Shown: positions 52,171 through 62,037 of the stretch, one piece after another
Layout of the letters: the number at the start of each line of letters is the position of its first letter
Numbering within the stretch: the first letter of the stretch is position 1
Assembly: GCA_024707075.1 (NCBI GenBank)
Contig: JANQAK010000004.1
Coordinates: 248,001-312,000, forward strand
Origin: Afipia sp.
GTDB taxonomy: Bacteria; Pseudomonadota; Alphaproteobacteria; Rhizobiales; Xanthobacteraceae
Reading direction: 5' to 3'
DNA: 64,000 nucleotides
The notes under the pieces: generated by a model
Told to the model about the DNA's origin: nothing
Seen by the model: only the letters and a program-made list of their open reading frames with translations
Databases searched by the model: none
Translations under genes and position numbers: made by a program

Positions 52171-52536
52171 ATGGGCATTCTGGATATGCTGACCAGTGTG
52201 ATGGCGTCGCGCGCCGCCAGCGAACTGGAGACCGCTGTCATCCCGGTCGTTCTGAGCGAAGTGCTGGGCAACGGCAGCGAGGGTGGCCTGTCCGCGATCG
52301 TCGCTAGGTTGCAGCAGGCCGGTTTCGGCGATCAGGTGAAGTCATGGATCGGAACCGGACAGAATCTCCCCATTAGCGCGCAGCAGCTTCAGCAGGTGCT
52401 GGGGAGCGATGTGGTCAAGCAACTCGCCACACGGTTCGGCATTCCCGTCGACCAGCTTTCCACTGTGCTGGCTCAGGTTTTACCGACGGCCATCGATCAG
52501 GCGAGCCCCAAAGGCACGCTTCCGCACACGGCCTGA
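52171..52536 (+). CDS. YidB/DUF937 family protein
   Basis: The 121-residue protein has the YidB pattern: MGILDMLTSVM, SEGGLSAIVARLQQAGFGDQ, VKSWIGTGQNLPISAQQLQQ, LATRFGIPVDQLSTVLAQVL. These helical proteins are of unknown function, sometimes linked to stress. It is transcribed with the GST gene, 104 bases apart. Confidence 0.85.
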   Translation: MGILDMLTSVMASRAASELETAVIPVVLSEVLGNGSEGGLSAIVARLQQAGFGDQVKSWIGTGQNLPISAQQLQQVLGSDVVKQLATRFGIPVDQLSTVLAQVLPTAIDQASPKGTLPHTA

Positions 52537-52817
52537 GGTGTTTCCGCTAACACACTGATGTTCCCCGTAATTCGCCAGAAATCGTCCTCAAGGCGGAATT
52601 GCGGCATTGCATCCCGCTGGACCCTGCGTTGAGGCGTATGCAAGGCCAAAAAATTCATTTATGTTGTTGATATATATCAATTATTTATGCATCTCCCCTG
52701 TGCTGGTTTGTCTGGCCAAATGAAGGCCCGGCATGTTATACGGTCGCCGGGCGTCAAACTGGCTTTTGCCGGGACAACGGCAGGCCACCAAGTGCGCGTA
52801 TCGCGTGATGGAGCAGG

Positions 52818-53012
52818 GTGTTGAAGCACAAGTTCATCGTCGGAGAGACTGTCTATTTCACGGCAAGCAACGTGGCACGGCCGGCTGCGAGCGGAACCTA
52901 CGAGGTGATCCGCCTGCTGCCGACCGATGGAGACGACTGCCAGTATCGAATCAAGAGTTCGACTGAAGCCTTTGAGCGCGTCGCCAAGGAAAGCCAACTC
53001 GCCGTCGCTTAA
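52818..53012 (+). CDS. Small hypothetical protein
   Basis: This codes 64 residues from TTG 52818 with GGAG 8 bases upstream. The sequence KFIVGETVYFTASNVARPAA, then GTYEVIRLLPTDGDDCQYRI, resembles small SH3-like barrel proteins common in Bradyrhizobium relatives. The A/T-rich stretch before it (52650-52690) could hold the promoter. Function is unknown. Confidence 0.6.
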   Translation: MLKHKFIVGETVYFTASNVARPAASGTYEVIRLLPTDGDDCQYRIKSSTEAFERVAKESQLAVA

Positions 53013-53083
53013 CAGGTCTCGGCCTGACGGAATTTTGCCGCGGTTGCGGCGCTTGGTCTGGTTCGTCTTAAAGGGGACCGTGT

Positions 53084-54064
53084 ATGAACCGGGCGTGGGC
53101 AACGTCGATCGAAAATCTATGGCATTCGCCAAATCTGCCGATGTGGCTGACGATTGCAGCCGCCGGCTTTTTTGCGGTCGTTCTGCTGGTCACGCTGTTT
53201 CGCGCCGAGCGGTCTGTCGCGAACGGCGCGCTGACGGTCATCACGCTGCTGGCCATCGGCATTGCCGTTACCAGCATGATGCGCGCGTCGGGCGTCGCGG
53301 GCGGCGGCGGTCAGTCCGGCGACCCCAAATCATCCGGGCAGGCGGCGGCGTCCCTTCCGGCGCTGGCGTGTCTCGATGGGCTGGCCGGTGAAAGCGTAGA
53401 AACGGCCTGTGAGAAGGCGCTGTTCGCCTCGGCGGATTCCGTGGCGGCCGGCGTGTCCTACACCGCAGCCCAGATCACGCGGCTTGCGGCTTTCGGCAAT
53501 GCAGCCGCGGCCAACAAGGTAATGACGCCGGAGTTGAATGCCCTGCGCCGGACGATCGAGCGCGACCGTTATGGGTTGGTCGCTCAGGTTCTTACCACGC
53601 GCGAGGGCTGCACGCTGTCGTCGCCGTGCCCGTTCTTTCAGTCGCTCACCAATTCCGCGCAGATTTCGTCCAACATGAGCGAGAATCTGTATGACGGGTT
53701 CGTCGGCCGCTACGCATCGTCGTGGAATGCGCCGCCTGCGGTCGCCAGCACGGGCGCTGCTCCTCCAGCACCGATTGCGGCGCTTGGCACCGTGCCGCCG
53801 CCGGGAAGGCCGGTGTCAGGCGATTTCCCGAGTTCGGCATCGATCCCTCCCATCAACATTATGACGCCGGAGACGGCTCCGCAGGGCGCTCAGGCGGGCC
53901 AGCGTCCGGCGGAGCCCGGCGCTTCGCCGCCCCCACGTAGTGCGCCCGCTGCGGTGATCAACCCGCAGCCGGCGCCGGCCGCGGCGAAAAAGCCCGCGCC
54001 GCAGAAATCGCGTGCACAAGCTCCGGTGCAGCTTGCGCCTCCCAAAGAGAGCGATGATAACTGA
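53084..54064 (+). CDS. Membrane protein with Pro/Ala-rich C-terminal tail
   Basis: This 326-residue protein has two membrane helices (WLTIAAAGFFAVVLLVTLF and GALTVITLLAIGIAVTSMM) in the first 65 residues. A compact region follows with four or more cysteines (CLDGLAGESVETACEKALF, GCTLSSPCPFFQ). The last 130 residues are low-complexity proline and alanine with lysines. No family is recognised. The topology suggests periplasmic exposure of the cysteine-rich part. Confidence 0.6.
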   Translation: MNRAWATSIENLWHSPNLPMWLTIAAAGFFAVVLLVTLFRAERSVANGALTVITLLAIGIAVTSMMRASGVAGGGGQSGDPKSSGQAAASLPALACLDGLAGESVETACEKALFASADSVAAGVSYTAAQITRLAAFGNAAAANKVMTPELNALRRTIERDRYGLVAQVLTTREGCTLSSPCPFFQSLTNSAQISSNMSENLYDGFVGRYASSWNAPPAVASTGAAPPAPIAALGTVPPPGRPVSGDFPSSASIPPINIMTPETAPQGAQAGQRPAEPGASPPPRSAPAAVINPQPAPAAAKKPAPQKSRAQAPVQLAPPKESDDN

Positions 54065-54119
54065 TCGCTCTCTTTCACATGACGCGTGATGCTCACGTCG
54101 CGCCTCGGCGATTCTGAAT

Positions 54120-54557
54120 ATGCCGCTTCATCTCATCAAACTCAGCGTCGGCGCGACCTCCATCAAGGATCTCAAGGGCTGGATCGCGGAGCGCGTGAAG
54201 CAGGCCAAGGCGAAGGGCTTGCCGCCGCGCCATGTTCACATCACGCGCATGGCTCCCAAGCGCGTCGATGAACTTCTCGATGGCGGATCGATCTACTGGG
54301 TCATCAAGGGCGAGATCGCTGCGCGCGAGAAAATTCTCGCCATCGAGCCGTTCCGCGACAAGGACGGCATCGGCCGGTGCCGTTTGGTGATGGAGCCGAA
54401 ACTGATCGCGGTGTCACCGCGTCCGATGCGCCCGTTCCAGGGCTGGCGTTATCTCGATCCCAAGAGCGCGCCGCCCGATCTCGGCAAGGCTGCGGCCAGC
54501 GTCGCCGCGATGCCTGAGCCGATGCGGCGCGAACTGCGCGAGCTTGGGCTGCTCTGA
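54120..54557 (+). CDS. DUF1489 protein
   Basis: The 145-residue protein matches DUF1489 throughout: LHLIKLSVGATSIKDLKGWI, HITRMAPKRVDELLDGGSIY, WVIKGEIAAREKILAIEPF, LVMEPKLIAVSPRPMRPFQG, GWRYL. The family is alphaproteobacterial and uncharacterised. A dispersed palindrome follows at 54588. Confidence 0.88.
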   Translation: MPLHLIKLSVGATSIKDLKGWIAERVKQAKAKGLPPRHVHITRMAPKRVDELLDGGSIYWVIKGEIAAREKILAIEPFRDKDGIGRCRLVMEPKLIAVSPRPMRPFQGWRYLDPKSAPPDLGKAAASVAAMPEPMRRELRELGLL

Positions 54558-54587
54558 TCTCAGGTTTTCGTTGGCCAGTTTTTGCCT

Positions 54588-54636
54588 GGGCGTGATCTAT
54601 TCCGAAAACCGGTTCCCACTTTTCGGGATCACGCCC
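54588..54636. repeat. Palindromic repeat (GGGCGTGATC type) spanning the panC stop
   Basis: GGGCGTGATC and GATCACGCCC pair at the ends, and CCGAAAA with TTTTCGG pairs inside, around GGTTCCC. This is a common Bradyrhizobium-type palindrome. Its right arm runs 8 bases into the panC gene and provides that gene's stop codon. Confidence 0.8.
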
Positions 54637-55480
54637 TGATGTTGTCGATCAGGCGCGTCGATCCGATCTTGCCCGCTACCAGCAGCCGCACCGGTCCGTC
54701 GTTGAACGACGAAACCGGCGCCAGCGTTTCGGCGTGTCTCGCTTCAAGATAATCGAGGGCAAATCCGGCTTCGCTGATGACGTCGGCACCGTCCGACAGC
54801 GCCGCCTTGAAATCGTCGCCGGCGCGCATCCGCTTCGCTGTCGCCTTCAGCGTGCGAAACAGCGCGGGCGCTGTCCGCCGCTCGTCCGGCGACAGGTAGA
54901 CGTTCCGCGATGACATTGCGAGACCATCGCGCTCGCGGATGATCGCGCCGCCGATCACCTTCACACCGAGATCGAGATCGCGCGCCATCCGCGTGACTAC
55001 CTTGAGCTGCTGGTAGTCCTTCTCCCCGAACATCGCCATGTCGGGGCGCACCTGCGTGAACAGCTTGGCGACGACGGTTGCGACCCCGCCGAAGAAGTGC
55101 GGGCGAAATTTGTCCTCCAGCCCCGCCAGCGCCGGGCCTTCCGGCGCGATCCGGGTCGCGAAGCCTTCCGGATACATCGTCTTGACGTCGGGATTCCACA
55201 CCAGATCGACGCCCTCTGCTGCAAGACGTGCAATGTCTTCCTTCCATGTACGCGGATAGGAACCGAGATCCTCGTGTGCGGCGAACTGTGTGGGGTTCAC
55301 GAAAATCGATACCGCGACCTTTTTCGCGCGCCGTTTGGCAAGACGGACCAGCGACACATGGCCGTCATGGAGCGCCCCCATGGTCGGCACGAGGGCGAGG
55401 GTGGCGTTGCGCTTGCCGAGTTCGGCGCGGGCGCGATGAAGCGATGAAAGCGTGCGTGCGATAATGGGGGAACGGGTCAT
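54629..55480 (-). CDS. panC: Pantothenate synthetase (pantoate-beta-alanine ligase)
   Basis: The 283-residue protein has [19 protein letters not shown] (ATP-binding HxGH-type region), [48 protein letters not shown] and [16 protein letters not shown]. It makes pantothenate, the CoA precursor, from pantoate, beta-alanine and ATP. The stop codon lies in the right arm of a dispersed palindrome. It is divergent from mipZ. Confidence 0.95.
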   Translation of the reverse strand: MTRSPIIARTLSSLHRARAELGKRNATLALVPTMGALHDGHVSLVRLAKRRAKKVAVSIFVNPTQFAAHEDLGSYPRTWKEDIARLAAEGVDLVWNPDVKTMYPEGFATRIAPEGPALAGLEDKFRPHFFGGVATVVAKLFTQVRPDMAMFGEKDYQQLKVVTRMARDLDLGVKVIGGAIIRERDGLAMSSRNVYLSPDERRTAPALFRTLKATAKRMRAGDDFKAALSDGADVISEAGFALDYLEARHAETLAPVSSFNDGPVRLLVAGKIGSTRLIDNIRA

Positions 55481-55667
55481 TCGGGCCGATGTCTGAAGGG
55501 GTTTGTCGTGGCGTGGGCGCGGACCTTAACAAGGCTGCCGGAATGAGCCAACGACCTCAGGCGTCGCCCGCGTCGCGCACCGGCCAATTCATCATGAAAT
55601 CTGACACCAGCCGTATTTCGCTTGATTCTTTCCGTACTTGTCGGAAGATATCCACAGGGGATCTTGC

Positions 55668-56588
55668 ATGCTTTTGCAGACGAGTCAGGGGCAATCCGGG
55701 TCGGCGCATGTCGTCGTGCTGGGTAATGAGAAGGGCGGGTCGGGAAAGTCCACCACCGCGCTTCACGTCGCCGTCGCGTTGCTGAAGGCCGGGCAGCGCG
55801 TCGCCACCATTGACCTCGACTCCCGCCAGAAGAGTTTCACCCGTTACATCGACAACCGCCGGGCCTGGGCCCAGCGCACCGGCCTCTCCCTTGAACTGCC
55901 GCACCATTGCTGCATCGCCTTGGGCTCCAGCATGCAGATCGACGACAACGAAATGTCGGAGTTCGAGCAGTTTTCGGCAGCCATCAGCGCGGTGGAGCGG
56001 GCCTATGACTTCATCGTCATCGATACGCCGGGGGCGGACAGTTATCTGATGCGGCTGGCGCACTCGATGGCCGACACCCTTGTCACGCCGCTGAACGACA
56101 GCTTCCTCGATTTCGACGTTCTCGGGGCGGTCGATCCCACCACCTATTCCGTGATCGGTGAAAGCCACTACGCCACGATGGTGAAAACCGCGCGCAAGCA
56201 GCGGCGCGATCTCGACGGTGCCACCACCGACTGGATTGTGGTGCGGAACCGGCTGTCGATGCTGGGCTCGCGCAACAAGCAGCTTATCGCCGAAGGTCTC
56301 GACCAGCTCTCGTTCCGGCTCGGGTTCCGCCCGGTCGACGGCTTTGCCGAACGCGTGGTGTACCGGGAGTTCTTTCCGCGCGGCCTGACCGCGCTGGACG
56401 ATCTGGATGAGGCGACGCTGGGCACCCGTCCGAACATGGCCCACGTCACCGCTCGCGAGGAGGTGACAAGCCTGCTGAGGCACCTGAAGCTGCCTCTGGA
56501 CGAGCGGGGCCGCCGCCGGGCTGCGACTCGGGCAGAGTGGTTCGCTCAGATCGACCGGCCGCTGGAAACCCACGGGCTGACCGCCTAA
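55668..56588 (+). CDS. mipZ: MipZ-type ParA ATPase, division-site regulator
   Basis: This codes 306 residues from ATG 55668 (AGGGG upstream). A ParA-like deviant Walker A appears in VVLGNEKGGSGKSTTALHVA, then RVATIDLDSRQKSFTRYIDN and FIVIDTPGADSYLMRLAHSM. MipZ marks include NDSFLDFDVLGAVDPTTY and TDWIVVRNRLSMLGSRNK. In Caulobacter, MipZ forms a gradient from the pole and inhibits FtsZ assembly away from mid-cell. A terminator follows the stop. Confidence 0.9.
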   Translation: MLLQTSQGQSGSAHVVVLGNEKGGSGKSTTALHVAVALLKAGQRVATIDLDSRQKSFTRYIDNRRAWAQRTGLSLELPHHCCIALGSSMQIDDNEMSEFEQFSAAISAVERAYDFIVIDTPGADSYLMRLAHSMADTLVTPLNDSFLDFDVLGAVDPTTYSVIGESHYATMVKTARKQRRDLDGATTDWIVVRNRLSMLGSRNKQLIAEGLDQLSFRLGFRPVDGFAERVVYREFFPRGLTALDDLDEATLGTRPNMAHVTAREEVTSLLRHLKLPLDERGRRRAATRAEWFAQIDRPLETHGLTA

Positions 56589-56603
56589 ATCTTGCTTGGA
56601 GCG

Positions 56604-56624
56604 GCCCGGTTCCCGGGCATTTTG
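56604..56624 (+). terminator. Terminator after mipZ
   Basis: GCCCGG and CCGGGC arms with a three-base loop are followed by ATTTT. The stem begins 15 bases after the mipZ stop. The remaining bases to 56911 show no supported gene. Confidence 0.6.
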
Positions 56625-56911
56625 CGGCGGATCAACTCCGAGGTTCCGGATAAGGCTACAATTTTAGATGTTTCGACCCGAACTCATTGGGAGGTGATGG
56701 GTTATCGTCCCGACGGGCCGGGGGATGAATTGGCACATTTGATGCATCGCACAAAATAGGTGTCGAACATCAGATGCATTCCGGGGAATTATATTGGTTT
56801 GTCACATCCGTGTTACGATCAGGCTGGACAAGCGAGAAGGATTCCAAAACACTGTAACGGCAGGTCGACCCGGACGGGCATCCGGTCGGTCCTGATATTT
56901 TCGAGGGCGTG

Positions 56912-57757
56912 ATGAAGCGCGGAATTTGTGTCCTGCTTGGTCTGAGTGCGGTGGCAGTTGTCGCCTATTTCACTGCGAGCAAATGGGCGATCCGTCACGA
57001 GACCTTGACCTTCTACGATCAAGAACGCGGCCGTCCCATCGACGTGGCCATCGCAGTCCGGCGCGACAAGGAAATGGCGGCGAACGCCGGCATGGGCGTG
57101 TTGCCCGTCGCGATCGTCAATCATGGCAACACCGTCAGGTTCACGGAATACTCGTTCCTCGCGAACGTCCTCGCCGCGCGCGGCTATATGGCGGTCAGTA
57201 TCCAGCACGATCTGGCGAGCGATGCGCCGCTGGTCACCAAGGTCGGCGAACTCTATGTCGGCCGGCTGCCCGTCTATGAGCGCGGCGTGAAGAACATTGA
57301 GTTCACCGTCGCGCAGATGAAGAAGATCCAGCCGAACGCGGACTATGGTCATCTGACCATGGTGGGCCATTCCAATGGCGGCGACATCTCGATGTATTTC
57401 GCCAAGTTGCATCCCGACGAGGTGAAGAAGGTCGTCACGCTCGACAATTTGCGCGTGCCGTTCCTCACCGAGGGCAAGTTCAAGATTCTTTCGTTCCGCT
57501 CGAAGGATCCTGTGTTCAAGGCCGATCCGGGTGTCGTACCGGATGACGACGTTTGCGAGCAGTCGGGGATCACGGTGGTCAATACCGGCTTCCAGCATAC
57601 CGACATGAGCGATCGCGGACCGGACAACGTGAAGACGTCGATTCAGGGTGTGCTCGACAAGTTCCTCGAAGACGACAGCAAGCTGGCGCCGGTCGACACC
57701 AACAAGATTGTGGTGCCGAAGCCCGGCCCCGTGGCGCAGGCTCCAGCCACCAACTGA
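56912..57757 (+). CDS. Alpha/beta hydrolase-fold protein with N-terminal membrane anchor
   Basis: This codes 281 residues from ATG 56912; a GTG lies just upstream. The N-terminal helix (GICVLLGLSAVAVVAYF) is an anchor or signal. The hydrolase core has VAIVNHGNTVRFTEYSFLAN, the nucleophile elbow MVGHSNGGDISMYFAKL and the late histidine in NTGFQHTDMSD. Serine hydrolase activity is likely; the substrate is unknown. Confidence 0.78.
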   Translation: MKRGICVLLGLSAVAVVAYFTASKWAIRHETLTFYDQERGRPIDVAIAVRRDKEMAANAGMGVLPVAIVNHGNTVRFTEYSFLANVLAARGYMAVSIQHDLASDAPLVTKVGELYVGRLPVYERGVKNIEFTVAQMKKIQPNADYGHLTMVGHSNGGDISMYFAKLHPDEVKKVVTLDNLRVPFLTEGKFKILSFRSKDPVFKADPGVVPDDDVCEQSGITVVNTGFQHTDMSDRGPDNVKTSIQGVLDKFLEDDSKLAPVDTNKIVVPKPGPVAQAPATN

Positions 57758-57915
57758 AATCTCACGGTGAAGGCCCTGCTTCGGGCCTCCCGGCGTGCGG
57801 CACACGTTTGCGTGACATCGATCCGCTCGTTAGTCGCTCACCTCGAACCGCCACATTCCATTGGTGGCATGACTTCTGCTTGCGTTGATTTACCCAAGTC
57901 AATGAGGTGACAGTC

Positions 57916-58098
57916 ATGTCCATCAGCAGCTTTTTCCGGTCTCCCGCGCTCGCGCCGTCGGCTGACGAGCGGCCCGCGCCCGCCGTCAGCGATGACGAAT
58001 GTCTGTCGCGCCTGGCACACGCTATTGCCGAACACGACGACCGGCGGCTGAGCGAGGTGGCGCAACTCATCGGGCGCCTGGCGGTGCCGATCGAGTAG
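57916..58098 (+). CDS. Small hypothetical protein
   Basis: This codes 60 residues from ATG 57916, with GAGG 9 bases upstream. The sequence FFRSPALAPSADERPAPA is followed by a helix (CLSRLAHAIAEHDDRRLSEV). No family is recognised. It is rich in acidic and basic pairs and cytoplasmic-like. It lies upstream of the VWA gene on the same strand. Confidence 0.5.
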   Translation: MSISSFFRSPALAPSADERPAPAVSDDECLSRLAHAIAEHDDRRLSEVAQLIGRLAVPIE

Positions 58099-58159
58099 AC
58101 AGATACCGGGCGGTCATTGACCGCTCTCCGGTCGCGCGCCACATAAGACTCGCAACTGA

Positions 58160-58918
58160 ATGCGAGATTTGATGACCCGCGATCCGACCATTCCAAAATC
58201 CGGCGCGCCGCCGGTCACCGGCGGCAATCGCACCGTGCCGGATACGCAGACTTCCGCGTCCGCTGATATTGCCGCATTCGTTGCCAAGGCGCGGGCGATG
58301 ACGCCGGGCAAGTCCAGCACCGGTCGCCTGATCTTCGCACTCGACGCCACCATGAGCCGCCAGCCGACGTGGGACATGGCGTGCGCGCTTCAGGCCGATA
58401 TGTTCCGCGAAGCGGGCAGCATCGGCGGCCTGTCGGTTCGTCTCGTGTATTATCGCGGCCTGAACGAATGCCGCGCCAGCCCCTGGATTTCCGATACCGC
58501 GCATCTTGCGAGACTGATGGGCAAGATCGATTGCCAGGGCGGACAGACGCAACTCGGACGCGTGCTGTCCGACGCGCGCCGCGAGGCGGTCGCCTCCGGC
58601 GTGCGCGCCATCGTGTTCGTCGGCGATGCGATGGAGGAGAATGTCGATGCGGTGTGCGTTACGGCGGGCGAACTCGGCCTGCTCAAGGTGCCGTGCTTCA
58701 TGTTTCAGGAAGGGCACGATCCGGCGGCGGAAGCGGCATTCCGCGAAATCGCGCGTCTGACCGGCGGTGCGTGGTGTCGCTTCGATATGGGATCAGCGGC
58801 GCAGTTGCGGGAGTTGCTCCGCGCGGCGGCGGCCTACGCGGCTGGCGGGCGTGACGCTCTGATGCGATTGGCGAAGAGTGCGTCGGGCGCAGCGGCGCTG
58901 CTCGGACAGATAAAGTAA
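58160..58918 (+). CDS. VWA-domain protein
   Basis: The 252-residue protein has a von Willebrand factor A-like fold: TGRLIFALDATMSRQPTWDM (MIDAS-type D-x-T-x-S), QTQLGRVLSDARREAVASG and ARLTGGAWCRFDMGSAAQL. The MIDAS motif is D-A-T-M-S, close to D-x-S-x-S. There is no signal peptide. It is probably a metal-dependent protein-protein interaction module. I recognise the type as common upstream of the J-domain gene in this family. Confidence 0.75.
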   Translation: MRDLMTRDPTIPKSGAPPVTGGNRTVPDTQTSASADIAAFVAKARAMTPGKSSTGRLIFALDATMSRQPTWDMACALQADMFREAGSIGGLSVRLVYYRGLNECRASPWISDTAHLARLMGKIDCQGGQTQLGRVLSDARREAVASGVRAIVFVGDAMEENVDAVCVTAGELGLLKVPCFMFQEGHDPAAEAAFREIARLTGGAWCRFDMGSAAQLRELLRAAAAYAAGGRDALMRLAKSASGAAALLGQIK

Positions 58919-59062
58919 GCAAACATGCTCAAGCTGCCGAAATGACGCGGCGCTATTTCGCGATAATCCGGTTTAACAAACCCCGGTACCGCCCTAGATC
59001 GGGTATGCGTATTCGTAACGCGCACGGTTGAAGAACGATGTTGCAAGGATGACCCAACTCCC

Positions 59063-59796
59063 ATGCCAACCCTGATCGCAGGCATCGTCGCCGTCGCGCT
59101 GATCTACGTTGCCCTCAACATCGTCAAGGGCGCGGATCCGAAGTGGCTTGCGAAGATCATCCGGAGCGGTGGCGGCATCGTGACGCTCGCCGCGGCGGTG
59201 TTCATCGGCATTCGGGGCGAACTCGCGGTGGCGATCCCGCTCGGCGTTTTCGGCGCAGGCCTGCTGGGATGGTCGCCGTTCGGCGCGCAGCTCGGCTCCG
59301 CCTGGGGCAACTACGGCCCCGGCGCGTGGAAATCACAGGGGCAGAAGTCCCAGGTACGGTCCCAGTTTATAGAGATGACGCTCGACCACGATACCGGTGC
59401 GCTTGAGGGGCTTATTACCGCCGGACCCGAAGCGGGGCGCGTACTGGACGAATTCACGCTCGACGAACTCGTTGCTCTGGCGCGGGGGTTCGACGCGGAG
59501 AGCTGGGCGCTTCTTGAAAGTTATCTGGACCGCCGGTTTCCCGCCTGGCGTGAACACACGCAGGGCGCAGGGGCAGGCGGGGGTGGCGGCGAGGAGCGCC
59601 GCGCGGCGTCGAGCGGAAAAATGACGGCGGAGGAGGCTTATCAGATCCTTGGCCTGAAGCCCGGTGCGGGGCGCGATGAGATCAGCCGGGCGCACCGAGG
59701 GCTCATGAAGAAACTTCATCCCGACCAGGGGGCTCGACGTACCTCGCTGCCCGTGTGAACGAGGCCAAGGACACTCTTCTTCGCAATCATCGCTGA
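59063..59796 (+). pseudogene. Membrane-anchored J-domain protein, frameshifted near the end
   Basis: The N-terminal membrane helices (LIAGIVAVALIYVALNIV, GGIVTLAAAVFIGI, VAIPLGVFGAGLLG) are followed by a linker and then a J domain starting AEEAYQILGLKPGAGRDEIS and reaching the HPD motif in KKLHPDQG. The frame then breaks: the written frame stops at 59758, while the next frame continues STYLAARVNEAKDTLLRNHR to 59796, as in intact homologues. One missing G in the G5 run (59728-59732) explains this. The HPD motif is intact, so the protein may still stimulate DnaK even if truncated. Confidence 0.8.
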
Positions 59797-59975
59797 CTCC
59801 AGCACGCAACGTCACGCTACAAACTGCGAGCAGCCTTTCCGCCTCTGTGTTGAATGCCCCTGTGGACGCCCGCCGTTGTCCGGCGTGATCGTTTCCACGG
59901 TTAAGGTTTTAGAGACCAAATCTTGAAAAAGGGTTGTCGTCCGCGGGCGGCGCGCAAAAAGATACCGGCCAAAGA

Positions 59976-60005
59976 AAAAGCCCGCGGCGAAACCGCGGGC
60001 TTTGG
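59976..60005 (-). terminator. Terminator of the D-Ala-D-Ala carboxypeptidase gene
   Basis: AAGCCCGCGG and CCGCGGGCTT arms enclose CGAAA. A long A run on the left becomes a T tract when read leftward, so it terminates the gene ending at 60037. Confidence 0.75.
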
Positions 60006-60036
60006 TTTGTCCAGGAAAACCTGACTGAACCGGCGA

Positions 60037-62037
60037 TTAGTTCCTGATCGCGATGCAGGAAATGTCCGAACGCTTCAGTGTCCGGCAGGCTGCTTCTGCG
60101 GAGTCCTGATTGAGGCCTGCAAAGCGTGCGCGATAGAGCGTCTTGCTGCCTTTCGACACCGTCTCGGTAAATTGCTCGGCATCGCTCAGCAGCTTGCTGG
60201 CGCTACCGCGGGCGGCGTTGAGGCGCTGCCGCGCTTCGCTCTCGCTCTCGAGGGCGCCGACCTGAATGATCCAGCCCGAACGCGCGACCGTCTTGATCGC
60301 GCCGTTCTGCTGCACGGTCTGGGGAAACTGTTGTTGCTGGACCGGAGGTGCCGCCGCCTGCTGGACGACGGGCTGCGCAGCAGGTTGCTGCGGCGGCGCT
60401 GAAGATGTCTGGAGGGCGACGGCCTGCGCCCCCAGTGTGGTGGGCGGTGCGCCGCGCGGCGAAGGATCGGCATAGGCCAGTGTCTGTGCGTGAAGCGTCG
60501 GCGACGAAGAGGCGGGGACGCTGCCGATAATGCCTTGTCCGATGCCATTGCTGGTGTTGGGCTGAGCCGGGAGCGGCGCGGGGAATTCGTTGCGCAACTG
60601 CGCGTAGGCGGCGGGCCAAGGTTCTGCGCGGCGACCGGTTTTGGGCTCCGCAGCAACATCGGGCTTGATCTCGGCCTTGGCGACGACGGCCTTGGAGGTT
60701 TCGGCGACGTCCGGCTTGCGTGGCGCGGGAATCGCGCTGGTCGATACGGGAGCAGGTGCGGCTGGCGCCGCGGAAGCAACCTTGGTCTGTCCCATGCGGA
60801 CCTGAACGGTTTTCACTCGCACCGGTGTCATCGGTTCCGCCGAGCCGGGGATCGTGGCCAGCGGCGATGAGATTACGCCGCTGGTCAGCGGAGCGGGCGC
60901 GGGTTTGTCCTGAACCAGTTTGTCTTGGGCCGGCTTATCCTGGGTTTCAGCCGCGGCTTTCGCGGGGGCGGCCGGCGCCCGGGCTACCGGAAGCGGGACG
61001 GGCTCAGCGGCGGTGGACGCAACCTTGATCGCGCCCTGCACCTGAACCACGGGCGCGGGTCGGGCCTTCGTCTCGGTGTCGTCGCTATCTGCCGCAGAGG
61101 CAACCTTGGTGTCGCCGCCACGCTCGGTGATCGCAGCCACCGTGCGGCGGGTCGCGGCCTCGTCGAGATGTTCGGCGAGCAGGTTGCGCATGATGGCATC
61201 GCGTGAACCGCCGCTGCGGCCGCCCAATACGACGCCGACCAAATAGCGATTGCCGCGCTTCATCGATGTTACGAGGTTGAAGCCCGAGGCGCGGGTATAG
61301 CCTGTCTTGATGCCGTCGACGCCTTCGACACGGCCGAGCAACTTGTTGTGGTTGCGGATCGAGCGGCCACGATAGTTGAAGGCTTCGGTGGAGAAATAGC
61401 GATAGTATTTCGGGAAACGGTCCTGGATGGCGCGGCCAAGTGTGGCCTGGTCGCGCGCGGTGGTGACCTGATCATCATCCGGAAGACCGGACGCGTTCTT
61501 GTACACGGTCTTGCTCATGCCGAGCGCGCGCGCCTTGCGCGTCATCACCTTGGCGAAATCATCTTCCTCGCCGGCGATTGCTTCGGAGATCACGACGGCG
61601 GCGTCGTTTGCGGAGCGTGTCACCAGCCCCTTAATCGCGTCCTCGACACGCAAGGTCTGGCCGGGCCGCAAGCCGAGCTTGGTCGGCGCCTGCTGCGATG
61701 CATGCTGCGAAACGTCCATCTGCGTATCGAGCTTCATCTTGCCGCTCTCCAATTGCTCGAACAGCAAATAGAGCGTCATGATCTTGGTCAGCGAGGCCGG
61801 ATGGCGCAGGCTGTCAGCGTTGGTTGCCTGCAACGTGCCGCCGGAATTGGCATCGACGATGATGGAGGAGAAAGCGGGGCTGTAACTGGGAGCGGCAGCG
61901 TGATGGGAGCGATGACGATAGCGCCGGCGTGCATCGGCAGTGTCGGTGGTGAAGGCTACGGCCACGGAGATGGTGGCGACGCCGAGAAGGCAAAGACGAA
62001 GCGCGCGTAGCGACGCCGACGATTTGACCCCAAGCAT
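60037..62037 (-). CDS. D-alanyl-D-alanine carboxypeptidase (PBP5/6 type) with SPOR domain
   Basis: The 666-residue protein has a signal peptide. The penicillin-binding domain contains SLTKIMTLYLL (SxxK nucleophile), VTRSANDAAVVI (SxN) and VDGIKTGYTRASGFNL (KTG). A long low-complexity alanine/proline/valine linker (about residues 300-575) leads to a C-terminal SPOR domain (WIIQVGALESESEARQRLN), which binds denuded septal glycan. It trims the terminal D-Ala of peptidoglycan, probably at the division site. Confidence 0.9.
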   Translation of the reverse strand: MLGVKSSASLRALRLCLLGVATISVAVAFTTDTADARRRYRHRSHHAAAPSYSPAFSSIIVDANSGGTLQATNADSLRHPASLTKIMTLYLLFEQLESGKMKLDTQMDVSQHASQQAPTKLGLRPGQTLRVEDAIKGLVTRSANDAAVVISEAIAGEEDDFAKVMTRKARALGMSKTVYKNASGLPDDDQVTTARDQATLGRAIQDRFPKYYRYFSTEAFNYRGRSIRNHNKLLGRVEGVDGIKTGYTRASGFNLVTSMKRGNRYLVGVVLGGRSGGSRDAIMRNLLAEHLDEAATRRTVAAITERGGDTKVASAADSDDTETKARPAPVVQVQGAIKVASTAAEPVPLPVARAPAAPAKAAAETQDKPAQDKLVQDKPAPAPLTSGVISSPLATIPGSAEPMTPVRVKTVQVRMGQTKVASAAPAAPAPVSTSAIPAPRKPDVAETSKAVVAKAEIKPDVAAEPKTGRRAEPWPAAYAQLRNEFPAPLPAQPNTSNGIGQGIIGSVPASSSPTLHAQTLAYADPSPRGAPPTTLGAQAVALQTSSAPPQQPAAQPVVQQAAAPPVQQQQFPQTVQQNGAIKTVARSGWIIQVGALESESEARQRLNAARGSASKLLSDAEQFTETVSKGSKTLYRARFAGLNQDSAEAACRTLKRSDISCIAIRN

